The notes: generated by a model not told the origin, from the sequence alone. A stretch of DNA of 60,680 nt from Thermoplasmata archaeon (GCA_028864975.1 JAGWLG010000020.1:1-60680); one strand, 5' to 3'; counted from the stretch's first letter, positions 17,534 through 27,443 are shown. Numbers and translations: made by a program.

Positions 17534-20500
17534 ATGAGAGGTGGATACCTGACCGAAGGGCTCGCCGGAGCGCTTCTCGTGGTCCTGGTGGTCACCTCTG
17601 CGGCCAGCACGCTCTCCACGCCCTGGTCTCCTGAGACCCAACGTGCCCCCGCGGTGAACTCCTCCCCCAATCCCCCCTTTCACGCACCGGCCCAGGGGGG
17701 GAGCCTTCCGACCGCCCTTCTCAGTCCTGCTGCGACCCCAACCTCCAGCTCCGCGCCGAACGTGTCGAGGAGCCTCGTGCTGTTCAACGGCACCAGCATG
17801 TCTGGTAATGTGCTCCCTCCGAACGACGCATCGCCGTACGCTCTCGCCCTCGACCCCTCGACCTCGACGCTTTGGGTCGTCGGTGAGTACTTGGGTGTGC
17901 TCGACGAGGTCTCCGGGACCCCAGCGAAGGTCTCCCGAGCGATCTCGATCCCAAGCGGCAGCCTCCAGGTCGCCTACGTTCCCTCGACCGCGGACGTTTA
18001 CGTCACGGGGGGCGCCAGCGGGAACCTGACCGCGGTGAGCGCGACGACCGGGGCCGTGGTCCAGAGCTTCCACCTGGGCACCTACCTGGATGGGGTCCTC
18101 TACGTTCCTTCGACGACAGAGCTCTACATCACCGACCAGCAAGCCAACCAGCTCCTGGTCTTCGATCCCAGCTCGCAGAGCGTCGTGGCGACGGTCGGCG
18201 TGGGGACGCTCCCCGGAGCCCTCGCTTGGGACCCGCTCAACGGGCTCGTCTACGTTGCTGACTCCGGCTCCGGGCAGCTCTCGGTCGTGAACACGACCAC
18301 GAACGTGCTCCAGTTCACGATCCCCGTGGGGAGTTCGCCCTCGGCCGTGGCGTACGACGCGGTCCCGCAGCTCGTGGCGGTCGCGAACTCACTTTCGAAC
18401 AACCTGACCCTCGTCGACGCCAAGACCCAGAGCGTGGTCGCGAACCCCCACGTCGGGACCGGGCCTGATGGGATCGCGGCCTACCCGCCGAACGGGAACC
18501 TCTACGTCAGCGACAGCGGCTCGAACAACCTCACGGTGGTCAACGCGACGACGCGTGCGGTGATGGGGTCCCTCCCCGCTGGGCGTTCGCCCGCGGGCCT
18601 TCTCTACGACTCCTCCGATCACGTCCTGTACGCTGCGAACGTGCGATCAGGGAACCTCTCGGAGATCGCCCTGCCCTCCGGGAAGGTTGTCGGAGAGGTC
18701 GTCACCGGTAGCAATCCGATCAACGACGCGGTCGACCCGATCAACGGCGACCTCTACATCACCGACGACCGGAGCGACCGTGTATGGGTCGCCGTGCCGT
18801 CGAACCTCTCCCTGTTGAGCTCGGTCAAAGTGGGAGGAGAGCCTCAGGGCGTCGCGGTCGACCCGCGCACGAACCGGATCTTCGTAGCGGACTCCTACCC
18901 CACCGTCTACGACGCGGAAGGAGGTGTGAGCGTGATCGACGGGGGAACGGGCGCCCTGCTCGCGACGCTTCCCGCGGGAAAGATACCGGTCGGGGTCATC
19001 GACGACCCTTCCACTGGGGAGGTCTACGTCACGGACGCCCAGGGGAACAACGTGACGGTCATCAACGCGACCACGCTGCGGTCCGTCGCGTCGGTGAGCG
19101 TGGGGGCCTATCCCTTCGGAGGAACGTGGGATGTGGATACGGGCCAGGTATGGGTCGTCGACTCGACCTCGGGGTCCGTCTCGGTGATCGACCCCGTCTC
19201 CCACCAGGTAGTGGGAACGGTCAACGTCCAGGCGGCCCCGAACGCGGCAGCCTACGATCCTTTGGTGCGCGAGGTCTTCGTCGCCAACTCCGGCAGCGAC
19301 ACGGTGAGCGTGGTCAACGGTAGCTCTCTCGCGGTCGTCGCGACGGTCACGGTCGGGACGGGACCGAGCTCGGTCTCGGTGGACACCACGAACGGGTTCG
19401 TCGAGACGAGCGTGGAGAACCAGAACTCGGTGGCCGTGCTCAACGCCAGAACGCGTAGCGTCAGCAGTACGTATGCGGTGGGGGTTTCCCCCGCAGGGAA
19501 CGCCTTCGATCCCGCCCAGGGCGCCTTCTTCACCTCGAACCAGGACTCCGGGACCGTCTCCTATTCGGGGCTGCTCGCCGCGCTCAGCTTCCAGGCATCG
19601 CCGAACCCCGTGACCCTGGGACAGCGCACGACCCTTTCCCTTTCCGTCCCCGACGGGGCCGCGATCGTAAGCTACCGGTACTTGGGTCTGCCCATGGGCT
19701 GCATCTCCACGAATGCCTCGACGCTCAGTTGCACCCCTTCGGCCGCGGGCTCGGCCGACGTCACGGTCAACTTCTGGGACGATCTTGGGAAGAGCGGGAC
19801 CGCATCCCTCACCCTCGTCGTCAATGGGCCGCTTGTCGCGGGAGCCTTCGCGTATCCCGCACGGTTCACCCAGGGGCACTGGACGACCCTCGACCTCAAC
19901 AGCTCGGGGGGAACGAGCCCGCTCCTCAGGGTGGGTCTGACCGGCCTCCCCGCGACGGTGAGTTGTGGGGCGACCTCGATCGCGCGGAGCGAGCTGGTCC
20001 CCTGCACCGCTTCCGCACCCGGAAACTACACCGCGCAGGTCTGGGTCCAGGACTCCGGGGGCGCGAACGCGAGCGCGTCCACGAACCTCACGGTCGAACC
20101 GAGCCTCCTGCTCAGCACCATGTCGGCCTCCCCGTCGCTCCTGGGTCAAGGTGCCCTCACCCGAATCGTTGTCGCCGCCTACCGGGGCACGAGCCCCTAC
20201 ACCTACTCGTACCGCGGACTTCCGAGCGGATGCACGACGCAGAACACTTCGGTCCTGTCCTGTCGTCCTCAGGCTTCTGGGAACTTCACTATCGGAGTGA
20301 CGGTGAGCGACCTCTCCGGGGATGAGGCCAACGCCTCCGTCCTGCTCCGCGTCTATGCCCCGGTCTCGATCGTGTCGTTCGAGGCTTCCCCTTCGAGCAT
20401 CACCCTGGGAGGCTCGACCATCTACTCGGTGAGCGTAACGGGGGGCCTGACCCCGTACACGTTCGTCTACCGTAGTCTCCCTGTGGGGTGCACGTCCTCG

Positions 20501-20836
20501 AACACCAGCTCGCTGGACTGCACGCCGACCCAGGAGGGAACGACGATGTCGAGCGTCGAGGTGATGGACGCCGCGGGGGGGGAGGCCTGGAGAACCCTGA
20601 ACCTAACGGTCGTGCCGCCATCTCCCCTCGGTAGGGGCGGGAACGACCCGTACCTCTACGTGGGAGTCGGCGCGGCGATCTTGGCCGTTGCGGCGGTCGT
20701 GCTGGTCCTTCTGCTACGACGGCGACGACCGAGCGACCCCACGACCGCGGGCCCGCAGGAGCCCTGGAAGGCCCCTGCTCAGGAGTACTTTCCCCCGGGC
20801 TCCCCACCCTCGGGATACGGGCCACCAGGACCGTGA
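17534..20836 (+). CDS. YVTN beta-propeller surface protein with Ig-like repeats and C-terminal anchor
   Basis: 1,100 residues. A signal peptide (LAGALLVVLVVTSAAS) is followed by a Ser/Pro stretch and then, from about residue 85 to 680, many YVTN-type propeller blades with recurring LYVTD, VWVVDS and VFVANSGSDTVSVV strings. Four approximately 90-residue Ig-like domains follow, most carrying two cysteines that could form an internal disulfide (for example GLPMGC with LSCTPS). A membrane helix (AAILAVAAVVLVLLL) then leads to a short basic, Pro/Gly-rich cytoplasmic tail. Numerous NxS/T sequons. The architecture suggests an S-layer-associated or adhesion protein; no enzymatic motif seen. Confidence 0.8.
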   Translation: MRGGYLTEGLAGALLVVLVVTSAASTLSTPWSPETQRAPAVNSSPNPPFHAPAQGGSLPTALLSPAATPTSSSAPNVSRSLVLFNGTSMSGNVLPPNDASPYALALDPSTSTLWVVGEYLGVLDEVSGTPAKVSRAISIPSGSLQVAYVPSTADVYVTGGASGNLTAVSATTGAVVQSFHLGTYLDGVLYVPSTTELYITDQQANQLLVFDPSSQSVVATVGVGTLPGALAWDPLNGLVYVADSGSGQLSVVNTTTNVLQFTIPVGSSPSAVAYDAVPQLVAVANSLSNNLTLVDAKTQSVVANPHVGTGPDGIAAYPPNGNLYVSDSGSNNLTVVNATTRAVMGSLPAGRSPAGLLYDSSDHVLYAANVRSGNLSEIALPSGKVVGEVVTGSNPINDAVDPINGDLYITDDRSDRVWVAVPSNLSLLSSVKVGGEPQGVAVDPRTNRIFVADSYPTVYDAEGGVSVIDGGTGALLATLPAGKIPVGVIDDPSTGEVYVTDAQGNNVTVINATTLRSVASVSVGAYPFGGTWDVDTGQVWVVDSTSGSVSVIDPVSHQVVGTVNVQAAPNAAAYDPLVREVFVANSGSDTVSVVNGSSLAVVATVTVGTGPSSVSVDTTNGFVETSVENQNSVAVLNARTRSVSSTYAVGVSPAGNAFDPAQGAFFTSNQDSGTVSYSGLLAALSFQASPNPVTLGQRTTLSLSVPDGAAIVSYRYLGLPMGCISTNASTLSCTPSAAGSADVTVNFWDDLGKSGTASLTLVVNGPLVAGAFAYPARFTQGHWTTLDLNSSGGTSPLLRVGLTGLPATVSCGATSIARSELVPCTASAPGNYTAQVWVQDSGGANASASTNLTVEPSLLLSTMSASPSLLGQGALTRIVVAAYRGTSPYTYSYRGLPSGCTTQNTSVLSCRPQASGNFTIGVTVSDLSGDEANASVLLRVYAPVSIVSFEASPSSITLGGSTIYSVSVTGGLTPYTFVYRSLPVGCTSSNTSSLDCTPTQEGTTMSSVEVMDAAGGEAWRTLNLTVVPPSPLGRGGNDPYLYVGVGAAILAVAAVVLVLLLRRRRPSDPTTAGPQEPWKAPAQEYFPPGSPPSGYGPPGP

Positions 20837-20937
20837 TCCCTGAAGGCGTCAAAGAAGCGTGAAGTAGCTTCGTTCCATCAAGGGTCGACCGCGTGCGGCA
20901 CTTGGCCGCGCGACCGTGTCCGTAGGAACAGGAGGAC

Positions 20938-21393
20938 ATGATGCCCGTCGATATCTCGCTCAAGCGAACCCCCGCGTACCGCGTGGCCACGCTCAAATGG
21001 AGCGGACCCTGGAACGAACGAAGGACCCAATCCCAGTTCGAGCGGGTCGCAAGGTGGACCCATGCCCAGGGAGCGAGGACGGGAGCGTGGATCTTTCTCG
21101 AGATGGGAGAGAACCGATGGCAGGCCTGCGTGCAGGTCGCAGGGAGCGTGCGGGGCGACGGGTCGGTCCGCGTCCGCTCGTTGCCCGCGGAGCAGGTGGC
21201 GAGCGTCCTCTTCGACCCCGACCAGGTCTCCCCTCGAGTGGTCTACCATGGGCTTGCGGACTGGGCACGGTGGCGCAAGAAGGAGAAGGAGATCCGGGGG
21301 ACCAAGGGCTTCCGGGAGGTCTATCGGGCGAACCCGTGGAAGGACCCGCGAGCCTGGGCACGGACGGAGGTCCAGCTCCTGCTTCGGAAGTAG
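20938..21393 (+). CDS. GyrI-like/effector-binding domain protein
   Basis: 151 residues with the alternating strand-helix pattern of GyrI-like small-molecule-binding domains: YRVATLKWSGPWNE at the start, FERVARWTHAQG helix, AWIFLEMGENRWQACVQV strands, then SLPAEQVASVLF and a second helix VVYHGLADWARW. The C-terminal 30 residues are basic. No DNA-binding domain is attached, so it may sequester or sense a ligand. GGAGG lies immediately before two consecutive ATGs (20938 and 20941); either may start. Domain assignment is from pattern only. Confidence 0.5.
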   Translation: MMPVDISLKRTPAYRVATLKWSGPWNERRTQSQFERVARWTHAQGARTGAWIFLEMGENRWQACVQVAGSVRGDGSVRVRSLPAEQVASVLFDPDQVSPRVVYHGLADWARWRKKEKEIRGTKGFREVYRANPWKDPRAWARTEVQLLLRK

Positions 21394-21456
21394 GTGCGAC
21401 CTCCACGGAGACTGGGTCGCTCGGTCGTGCGCGCGCAGCATCGAGGGGTGACGGAG

Positions 21457-21789
21457 ATGGGAGAACGTTGGACGGTGGTGGGGGTGCTCGGGCTGAACCT
21501 GGGGCTCGGGTTCCTCGCCGGGGCGGTCGTCGAGGACCTGAGCGTCCCCTCGGCGGCCTTCCTCGCGGTCTCGACCGCGGTCATCTTTGGTCTGGGGATC
21601 GCCTTCTTGGAAGGCCCCTCGCTGATCCTCAGCATCGCTCTTCCCCGGCGGATCACCCGGATGTGGGTGAGAAACTCCCTTCAGGCCGGCGGACCCTTCC
21701 TCGCCTTCGTGGGGTACGTGGCCGCGTACGGCCTGCTCCTCCACCCCCCGTTCTCGTTCTCGTGGCCCTGGATCGTCCGTCACGCCTAG
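21457..21789 (+). CDS. Small integral membrane protein
   Basis: 110 residues with three to four predicted membrane segments (VVGVLGLNLGLGFLAGAVV; AAFLAVSTAVIFGLGIAFL; GPSLILSIALP; FLAFVGYVAAYGLLLH). No recognised family. ATG 21457 is preferred because the upstream extension is Arg-rich and not protein-like; a GTG at 21448 is also possible. It follows the GyrI-like gene by 63 bases on the same strand. Confidence 0.55.
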   Translation: MGERWTVVGVLGLNLGLGFLAGAVVEDLSVPSAAFLAVSTAVIFGLGIAFLEGPSLILSIALPRRITRMWVRNSLQAGGPFLAFVGYVAAYGLLLHPPFSFSWPWIVRHA

Positions 21790-21869
21790 GGGGGAGCTCG
21801 CTCCGTTTCTCGAAGGTGGTTCATCCTAGAGAAGGAACATCTACCTTGATGGGTAGCGAACGCTGAGCC

Positions 21870-22313
21870 ATGTCGATGGACACTCGCGCACCGTCGCCCT
21901 TCGCCCCTCAGCCCGCCCGGTCCAACGCCCCTGCTGGCTACAGCCAGGCGGCCGCCGCCGCGGCCTATGGTCAAGGGTACGGGACCCCGGGGTACGACCC
22001 CGCCTATCCGGCGACCCCCGCCTTCGCGGGAGGCACCAGCGATGCGGAGATCGTCGAAGCGAAGAAGACCCACTCACGCGGGACGTGGATCTACCTGGTA
22101 GGCTGGATCGCGATCGCGGTGTCGCTTCCGTTGATGTTCGCGTCCATCGGCCTTGCGATCTCGAACGGTTCTCTCGGGTCGACGGCCCAGGCCCTGCTCT
22201 TGACAGGGCTGGGGATGCTCGCCGCCGGCATGGCGGTGCGAGGGGCCGGCTTCTCGCTCATGATGAAAGCGGACTTCACGGTCCGTGCTCACGCGTGGCT
22301 CGGTCAAAGGTAA
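21870..22313 (+). CDS. Two-helix membrane protein with Tyr/Gly/Pro-rich N-terminus
   Basis: 147 residues. The first 50 are low complexity (Ala-rich run, then repeated YG, GY and PAYP motifs) and likely disordered in the cytoplasm. Two membrane helices follow: WIYLVGWIAIAVSLPLMFAS and ALLLTGLGMLAAGMAVRGAG. The short C-terminus is basic. No family recognised. The disordered Tyr/Gly/Pro head resembles the Pro-rich tails on several membrane proteins of this window and may be an interaction surface. Confidence 0.55.
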   Translation: MSMDTRAPSPFAPQPARSNAPAGYSQAAAAAAYGQGYGTPGYDPAYPATPAFAGGTSDAEIVEAKKTHSRGTWIYLVGWIAIAVSLPLMFASIGLAISNGSLGSTAQALLLTGLGMLAAGMAVRGAGFSLMMKADFTVRAHAWLGQR

Positions 22314-22358
22314 GCTGGCCGACATCTCGCCCCCGCAGGGGGGTGCCAGGATCGCTCC

Positions 22359-25049
22359 TTACTTCCAGCCGTTCCCGGGGTAGTAGGAGGGCTCCGCGTA
22401 ACAACGGGCGGGCAGCTGACGAGGAGGAGGAGAGACCAGACCCCGTCGTCCCCCCTCCGTGGCGAGGTAGACGGCACCGGCGAGGAGGAGGATGGTCACG
22501 ATGGGGAGCAGCAGGTAGGCGACCGAGTCCGGCCCGCTGAAGATCGAGACGCTGAAGGTGATCGACCCACCACCGGCGCCCACCCTGCCGGTCTGGCCGC
22601 CCACGATGACCGACTGGTTCGAGGAGACGTTCGTCTGGAAGTGGTCGAGCACCCACACCGTTACGGTGTACGTGGCGCCGGCTCGGTAGGCATGCGTCGT
22701 GGTGTTGGTCGTGGTGGGTACGACGGCGCTGCCGTCCCCAAAGTCCCACGTGAAGGCGTAGGGAGGATCACCGCCGGAGACCGTGACACCGTAGCCTGCG
22801 GTCGCCCCCACCCCGGGCGATCCCGGAACCCTGGGCTTGTTCACGACGAGCGACGGCCATACGGTCAAGTTCAGGCTCTTCGATCGGGTCTGCCCGTCGG
22901 CGGGAGCATCCAAGACCCGGAAGGTCACCATGAACGTCCCATTGCCCGTGTACGTATGGGTCGGCGTCGGGGCGTACACCAGGGGCGAGCCGTCCCCGAA
23001 GTTCCAGCTGTAGTTGAACGGTGATTGCCCCCCGGTGAGGTTCTCCGAGAAAGTCGTCGTGAAGGGGGCATCCCCTGCAGTTGAGGCGGCGGAGACCGAG
23101 AGGCTCATCGGCCCCGCCCGGACCGTGATGGGGACCGTGTAGTTCCCCGTGTGGCCCGCGGTATCGGTCGCCGTCAGGGTCACGGGGAAGACGCCTCCCA
23201 CCACGTAGGTGTGCGAGGGGCTTGGCGCCCCCGAGGTCCCACCGTCTCCGAACTTCCATGATAGCGTGTACGGGGGAGCTCCTCCGGCGACGTTGGACGT
23301 GAAAGAGACGTTCAGAGGGGCCGTTCCCGAGGTCGACGAGGCGGTGAACGCGACCGCGACACTACCCTTGGGGGCCTTGACCTGGACCGTGGTGTTCGCC
23401 GAGGCCACGATGTTCACGCCGTCGACCACCGTGACCTTGGCCGAGTAGCTCCCGGCCCCCGCGTACACGTGGGTCGGGTCGGGGGTCGTGCTGGTCCCCC
23501 CATCTCCGAAGGTCCACGCGTAGGTCACCGGTGCCGTCCCCCCCGTCTCGTTCGCCCAGAAGGAGGTGACGTTCCCCGTGCCCCCGATGGCCGGGGAAGC
23601 GGCCACGGTCACGGCGGGAAGAGCCGAGATGTCGACCTGAGGGGACACCGTTTGGCTCACGGACTGACCATACGAATCAGTGACGTTCATGGTCGCCGTG
23701 TACCCCGCGCTCGGGGAGGAGTAGGTATGGCTCGCGTTCGCCGTTGTAGCCGTTCCTCCGTCGCCGAACCTCCACCCGATCGCGTAGGGGGTCTGGCCGC
23801 CCGAGATGGTCGAGCTGAACGTCACCACCTGCCCGACGTCGGTCGCGGTGGGGGTCGCGCTGACCGAGGCCGTCAGCGTGGTCCCGAGCGCCCAGGTGTC
23901 CGCGACATCGCTCGAGTTGGTCGACCCGCCGTACATGATCGGAAGGCCCCCGCCGGGGGGGGCGGCCGCCATCGTCCCGTCGCGGGGGGTCGGGTTCGTC
24001 GTGGGATAGAGCTGGGTCCAGTTCCCCCCCGAGAAGCTGTAGGTGCTCCCCAGGTCCCCCCCAGCCTGGTTCCCCTGGGTCAGGATGATGGTGTGCGTCG
24101 CGGAGTCCCAGAACATCACTCCGTTGGCGAGGGCGGGGGGAGAGGTCGTCGGGTTGAGCTGGAACCACTGGCCGCCTTTGAAGGCCCAGGTGTCCCCGAG
24201 GACGTTGTTGCCGTTGTAGCCCCCGAACAGGATGACCTCGTTCGTCGCGGGGTCGAAGGCCATCCCTTGAGCCTCGCGAACGGAGGGAGAGGTGGAAGGG
24301 GAGAGCACCTTCCAGCCTCCCGCGGCCGTGTAGACCGCGGTCTGCTGGGAGTAGTCGGTCGATCCGCACGCCGAATTGCTCGGGTTGAGGATGTCGATGT
24401 TGAACAGCGTGCATCCCCCGAAGAGGACGGCTTCGGAGTCGGCGGGGTCATCGGACATCCCACCCGCCAACACCGACGTGGGGAGCGTCCCTGAGACCTG
24501 GGTCCACGTGCCCTGCGCGTAGGTCCAGGAGTCTCCCATGTTGCAGGTGTCGGAAGCGAGGTTGATGCCGGTGCATCCGCCGAACATCACTACGCGAGAG
24601 TCCGCACTGTCGTAGGCGAGCGCAGGCTCGGCGCGTCCCGCGGGCGAGCAAGAGCTGCAGACCTGGTTCCACCCTCCCGATGTCGAGTACGTCCACGTGT
24701 CCCCGTCGGCGCTCGTCCCCCCGTTCTCGCCCCCGAACAGCACGGCATAGCTATCGCCGCTATCCCACGTCATCGACGAGTACGCACGCGCTGTGGGGGC
24801 CTTCCCCGCACGCGCGGTGAGGTCGATCCAGGTGGGAGAGCCCGTTTGGGGCAACGGGTGGGGGTTGGAAGTCGACCCTTTCAGGGACGGGACCGAGAGG
24901 GAGAGCGGGGCACCCGCCGCGGGGGGCGAGAGGTGCCCGATTCCCGCGAACAACGCAGGAACCGCCGAGGGAGCTGCGAGGAGGAGGACCAAGGCGAGCA
25001 CGCTCACCGGTCCCAGATAGGCCCAGGGGCCCCGCGCGGGCGAACGCAC
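22359..25049 (-). CDS. Kelch/PKD-repeat surface protein with C-terminal membrane anchor
   Basis: About 896 residues from a GTG at 25049. A signal peptide (VSVLALVLLLAAPS) is followed by a Kelch propeller of about 400 residues with repeated AVLFGG, VVMFGG and VILFGG blades, several with cysteine pairs. Five PKD domains follow, each with the FGDG core (WRFGDGG, WTFGDGG, WKFGDGG, WNFGDGS, WDFGDGS) and an HTY- or HVY-type turn. A Gly-rich spacer, a membrane helix (LLLPIVTILLLAGAVYL) and a short tail end it. The start is fixed by a TATA-like box 27 bases upstream; the in-frame extension further upstream lies opposite the next gene. Probably an adhesion or glycan-binding surface protein. Confidence 0.8.
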   Translation of the reverse strand: MRSPARGPWAYLGPVSVLALVLLLAAPSAVPALFAGIGHLSPPAAGAPLSLSVPSLKGSTSNPHPLPQTGSPTWIDLTARAGKAPTARAYSSMTWDSGDSYAVLFGGENGGTSADGDTWTYSTSGGWNQVCSSCSPAGRAEPALAYDSADSRVVMFGGCTGINLASDTCNMGDSWTYAQGTWTQVSGTLPTSVLAGGMSDDPADSEAVLFGGCTLFNIDILNPSNSACGSTDYSQQTAVYTAAGGWKVLSPSTSPSVREAQGMAFDPATNEVILFGGYNGNNVLGDTWAFKGGQWFQLNPTTSPPALANGVMFWDSATHTIILTQGNQAGGDLGSTYSFSGGNWTQLYPTTNPTPRDGTMAAAPPGGGLPIMYGGSTNSSDVADTWALGTTLTASVSATPTATDVGQVVTFSSTISGGQTPYAIGWRFGDGGTATTANASHTYSSPSAGYTATMNVTDSYGQSVSQTVSPQVDISALPAVTVAASPAIGGTGNVTSFWANETGGTAPVTYAWTFGDGGTSTTPDPTHVYAGAGSYSAKVTVVDGVNIVASANTTVQVKAPKGSVAVAFTASSTSGTAPLNVSFTSNVAGGAPPYTLSWKFGDGGTSGAPSPSHTYVVGGVFPVTLTATDTAGHTGNYTVPITVRAGPMSLSVSAASTAGDAPFTTTFSENLTGGQSPFNYSWNFGDGSPLVYAPTPTHTYTGNGTFMVTFRVLDAPADGQTRSKSLNLTVWPSLVVNKPRVPGSPGVGATAGYGVTVSGGDPPYAFTWDFGDGSAVVPTTTNTTTHAYRAGATYTVTVWVLDHFQTNVSSNQSVIVGGQTGRVGAGGGSITFSVSIFSGPDSVAYLLLPIVTILLLAGAVYLATEGGRRGLVSPPPRQLPARCYAEPSYYPGNGWK

Positions 25050-25070
25050 GTTCTGGGAGCCGCCTGACTT

Positions 25071-25080
25071 GCTATTATGC
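25071..25080 (-). promoter_or_regulatory. TATA-like box of the Kelch/PKD gene
   Basis: On the minus strand GCATAATAGC is centred 27 bases before the GTG at 25049 and decides between that codon and far-upstream in-frame alternatives. Confidence 0.5.
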
Positions 25081-25208
25081 CTTCGGCGGAGCGCACGCTC
25101 CCGGGCGGCCGTTCGAGATTCGTCACTCCTCGGGCCGGAGGGGGCTGACCCCCGCGACGGGCGCTCCGGAAGACCTTTGGAGGGGGCCGCCTTCCCCCGT
25201 CGGAGACG

Positions 25209-27443
25209 ATGGAGCAGCCTCTCGATCCTCGCGAGGGGCCGCTCTCGGCGGGGATCCGAGAGGTCCTGGACCGGTTGGAGGAAGGGTCGGGCTCGCTGCT
25301 GCTCGTCTCCGGCGGCGACGCCGCCACGCGCGAGGAGCATCTGCGGTCGATCGAACGCGAGGCCCGCGACCGACGGCTCAAGGTCGAGCGGCTCCGGGCG
25401 TCCACCTTCGACCAAGAGGTCCCCTTCGGAGCCCTCTTGGGTTGGCTCGCGGGCATGGTCCCGCTCGCCCGGCAGGCCCCAGAAGAAGAACGCGCCGCCT
25501 GGATCCCCTCGATCGCTCTCGCGGGACTGCGTGCCCTCGACCGGCCGGAAGACGGCGAGGCCGTCTCATCGGGCGCGGGGCCCCCCGACCCCCGCCCTTC
25601 GGAGGACGACCTGCCTCCGGTCCCGCCCGAGGAGATGCGGGTGGGAGTGCTGGGGCTCGTCGAATCGATGGTGCGTCAGCGGAGGAGCGTTGTCGCGGTC
25701 TCGGGTGCGGAGCACCTCGACCCGTCGAGCCGGGAGTGGCTCCTCCGTCTCGTGCCCGCGCTGGAGGCGCTCCCCCTGGTCATGGTCCTGGAGTTCTCCG
25801 AGGAGGGGGACGATCTCACCTTCTGGCGGACCGGCGAAGGACGAAAGGGCCGGACCTGGCACCGCCTGCCGACCCCCGAGCGGCCTTCGAGCCCCCAAGG
25901 GCCGGTCCCCTCCTCGGCCCGAACGCTCCCCCTCGACCCCCTCAGGATAATTGGCGGCGTGACGGTCGCGGGGCCGGACGCCCGCCTGGAGCTCCTCGCC
26001 GAGGTCCTCGGCATGTCACGAGAGAAACTGCGGAGCGAGCTCCGACGTCAGGTCTCGGAGGGTTGGCTCGTTGAGGACCCTCCGGGATGGGCGCCCGCGC
26101 GACGCCCCCTCGGTGAGGCGGCCCTCCGCGCGCTGGGGCCCGCGGCCGTGGCGCGATTGCATCACGCCCTCGCCGAGGCCCTGGAGCGGTCGAACCCCCA
26201 ACCCCGGGGCAAGCTGCTCTTCCGGATCGGGGAGCACTGGGAGCAGGCAGGAGTGCTCTCACCAGGGGTCGAACGTCTGATCGAGTCGGCCCACGAGTGC
26301 GAGCGCTGGGGCGCTCTCGAAGAGGGCGAACGCCGCTTCCAGAGGGCGCTCCTCCTCGCCCAGAACGATCCGAGCGAGCGAGGACGGCGGCAGGAGGAGA
26401 AGGTGTATGACCAGTTGGCGAGCTTGCGTCTCCGTTCGGAGAGCCCCGAAAAGGCGACCGAGGCCCTTCGGCGGGCGCTCGGGCTCGCCCAAGCACGGGG
26501 AGCCCCCGCGCGGGAGTGGGCCACGTACGTGGCCGGGATCGCCAACGCGGAGATCTCCTTGGGGGCCGACCCCGGGCCGGAGCTCACCTCCGCCCTCGCC
26601 CGGGTCGGAGATCGGTCGCCGGAAGCGGAGGCGGTCCTCCTGCGAGCCCACTCCCTCTACCTCAGCACCCGTGGTCGACCTCAGGAGGCGGTCGAGGTCG
26701 GGGAGCGGGCATGCGAGCTCGCGGAGCGCACCCAGGCGGCGGGGTTGAAGGTCCGTTGCCGTTCGACGGTCGCCAACGCGTACCTCTTCAGCGGTCAGAG
26801 CCCCGAACGGGCACGGCTGCATCTGCTCCGCGCGCTCCAGTTCCGACGATCGATCCAGGGAACCCCGGACCAGACCCTCTTGATCGACGCGCTCGACCGC
26901 CTGGCCTTGGTCGAGTTCAACCTGCGCAACTACCGGGCCGCCTTCCAGCGAGGGGAGGAGACGTTGCGGGAAGGACGACGGCTGGGCTCGCGGACGTCCG
27001 TGATGCACCTTCTGGGGAACGTGGGGGAGTATGCCTGCGCCGCTCAGGCGTACGACCGTGCGGCCGAGCTCACCCTGGAACTTCGGACGCTTTGCGACCG
27101 TTTCGGGACCCCTCCCGCTGACGACAACCGCCTGCAGTTGCTCCTGGTAGAGGCAGCGGTCGCCGCCGGTCGAGGCGACCTCAAGCTCGCCCGCGAGCGA
27201 CTGGACGAACTGGTCGCGGCGGCGGAGAAGGGGGGCGTTCGCTACTTCCTCGCTCAGGGCCTCGTGGCGCAGGCCGTCCTGGCCGATCGTGCGGGGGACC
27301 TCTCCCTGCTTCGGAGCTTCCTGCGCCGCCTGCGGAAGGAAGGGCTCTCGAAGACCCTCGGGGCCGAGAACCGTGCCCAGCTCGACGCGCTGGAGGCGAA
27401 GTCCCGGAACGTATCTCCCGGTCCGGGAGGCGCGAAGCGGTAG
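25209..27443 (+). CDS. STAND/TPR-like protein with degenerate P-loop
   Basis: 744 residues laid out like the STAND ATPase at 152-3325: an N-terminal NTPase-like region (1-300), then helical TPR-type repeats (about 300-735, e.g. YDQLASLRLRSESPEKATEALRRAL cut into paired helices). The Walker A position reads SLLLVSGGDAATREEHL: the GKT/S of a P-loop is missing. The Walker B counterpart reads VVAVSGAEHLDPSSREWLL, where active relatives have LDDLHWADPSS. It is therefore probably unable to hydrolyse ATP and may act as a scaffold or a partner of an active paralogue. There is no DNA-binding domain and no DUF835 insert. It is divergent from the Kelch/PKD gene. Confidence 0.65.
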   Translation: MEQPLDPREGPLSAGIREVLDRLEEGSGSLLLVSGGDAATREEHLRSIEREARDRRLKVERLRASTFDQEVPFGALLGWLAGMVPLARQAPEEERAAWIPSIALAGLRALDRPEDGEAVSSGAGPPDPRPSEDDLPPVPPEEMRVGVLGLVESMVRQRRSVVAVSGAEHLDPSSREWLLRLVPALEALPLVMVLEFSEEGDDLTFWRTGEGRKGRTWHRLPTPERPSSPQGPVPSSARTLPLDPLRIIGGVTVAGPDARLELLAEVLGMSREKLRSELRRQVSEGWLVEDPPGWAPARRPLGEAALRALGPAAVARLHHALAEALERSNPQPRGKLLFRIGEHWEQAGVLSPGVERLIESAHECERWGALEEGERRFQRALLLAQNDPSERGRRQEEKVYDQLASLRLRSESPEKATEALRRALGLAQARGAPAREWATYVAGIANAEISLGADPGPELTSALARVGDRSPEAEAVLLRAHSLYLSTRGRPQEAVEVGERACELAERTQAAGLKVRCRSTVANAYLFSGQSPERARLHLLRALQFRRSIQGTPDQTLLIDALDRLALVEFNLRNYRAAFQRGEETLREGRRLGSRTSVMHLLGNVGEYACAAQAYDRAAELTLELRTLCDRFGTPPADDNRLQLLLVEAAVAAGRGDLKLARERLDELVAAAEKGGVRYFLAQGLVAQAVLADRAGDLSLLRSFLRRLRKEGLSKTLGAENRAQLDALEAKSRNVSPGPGGAKR

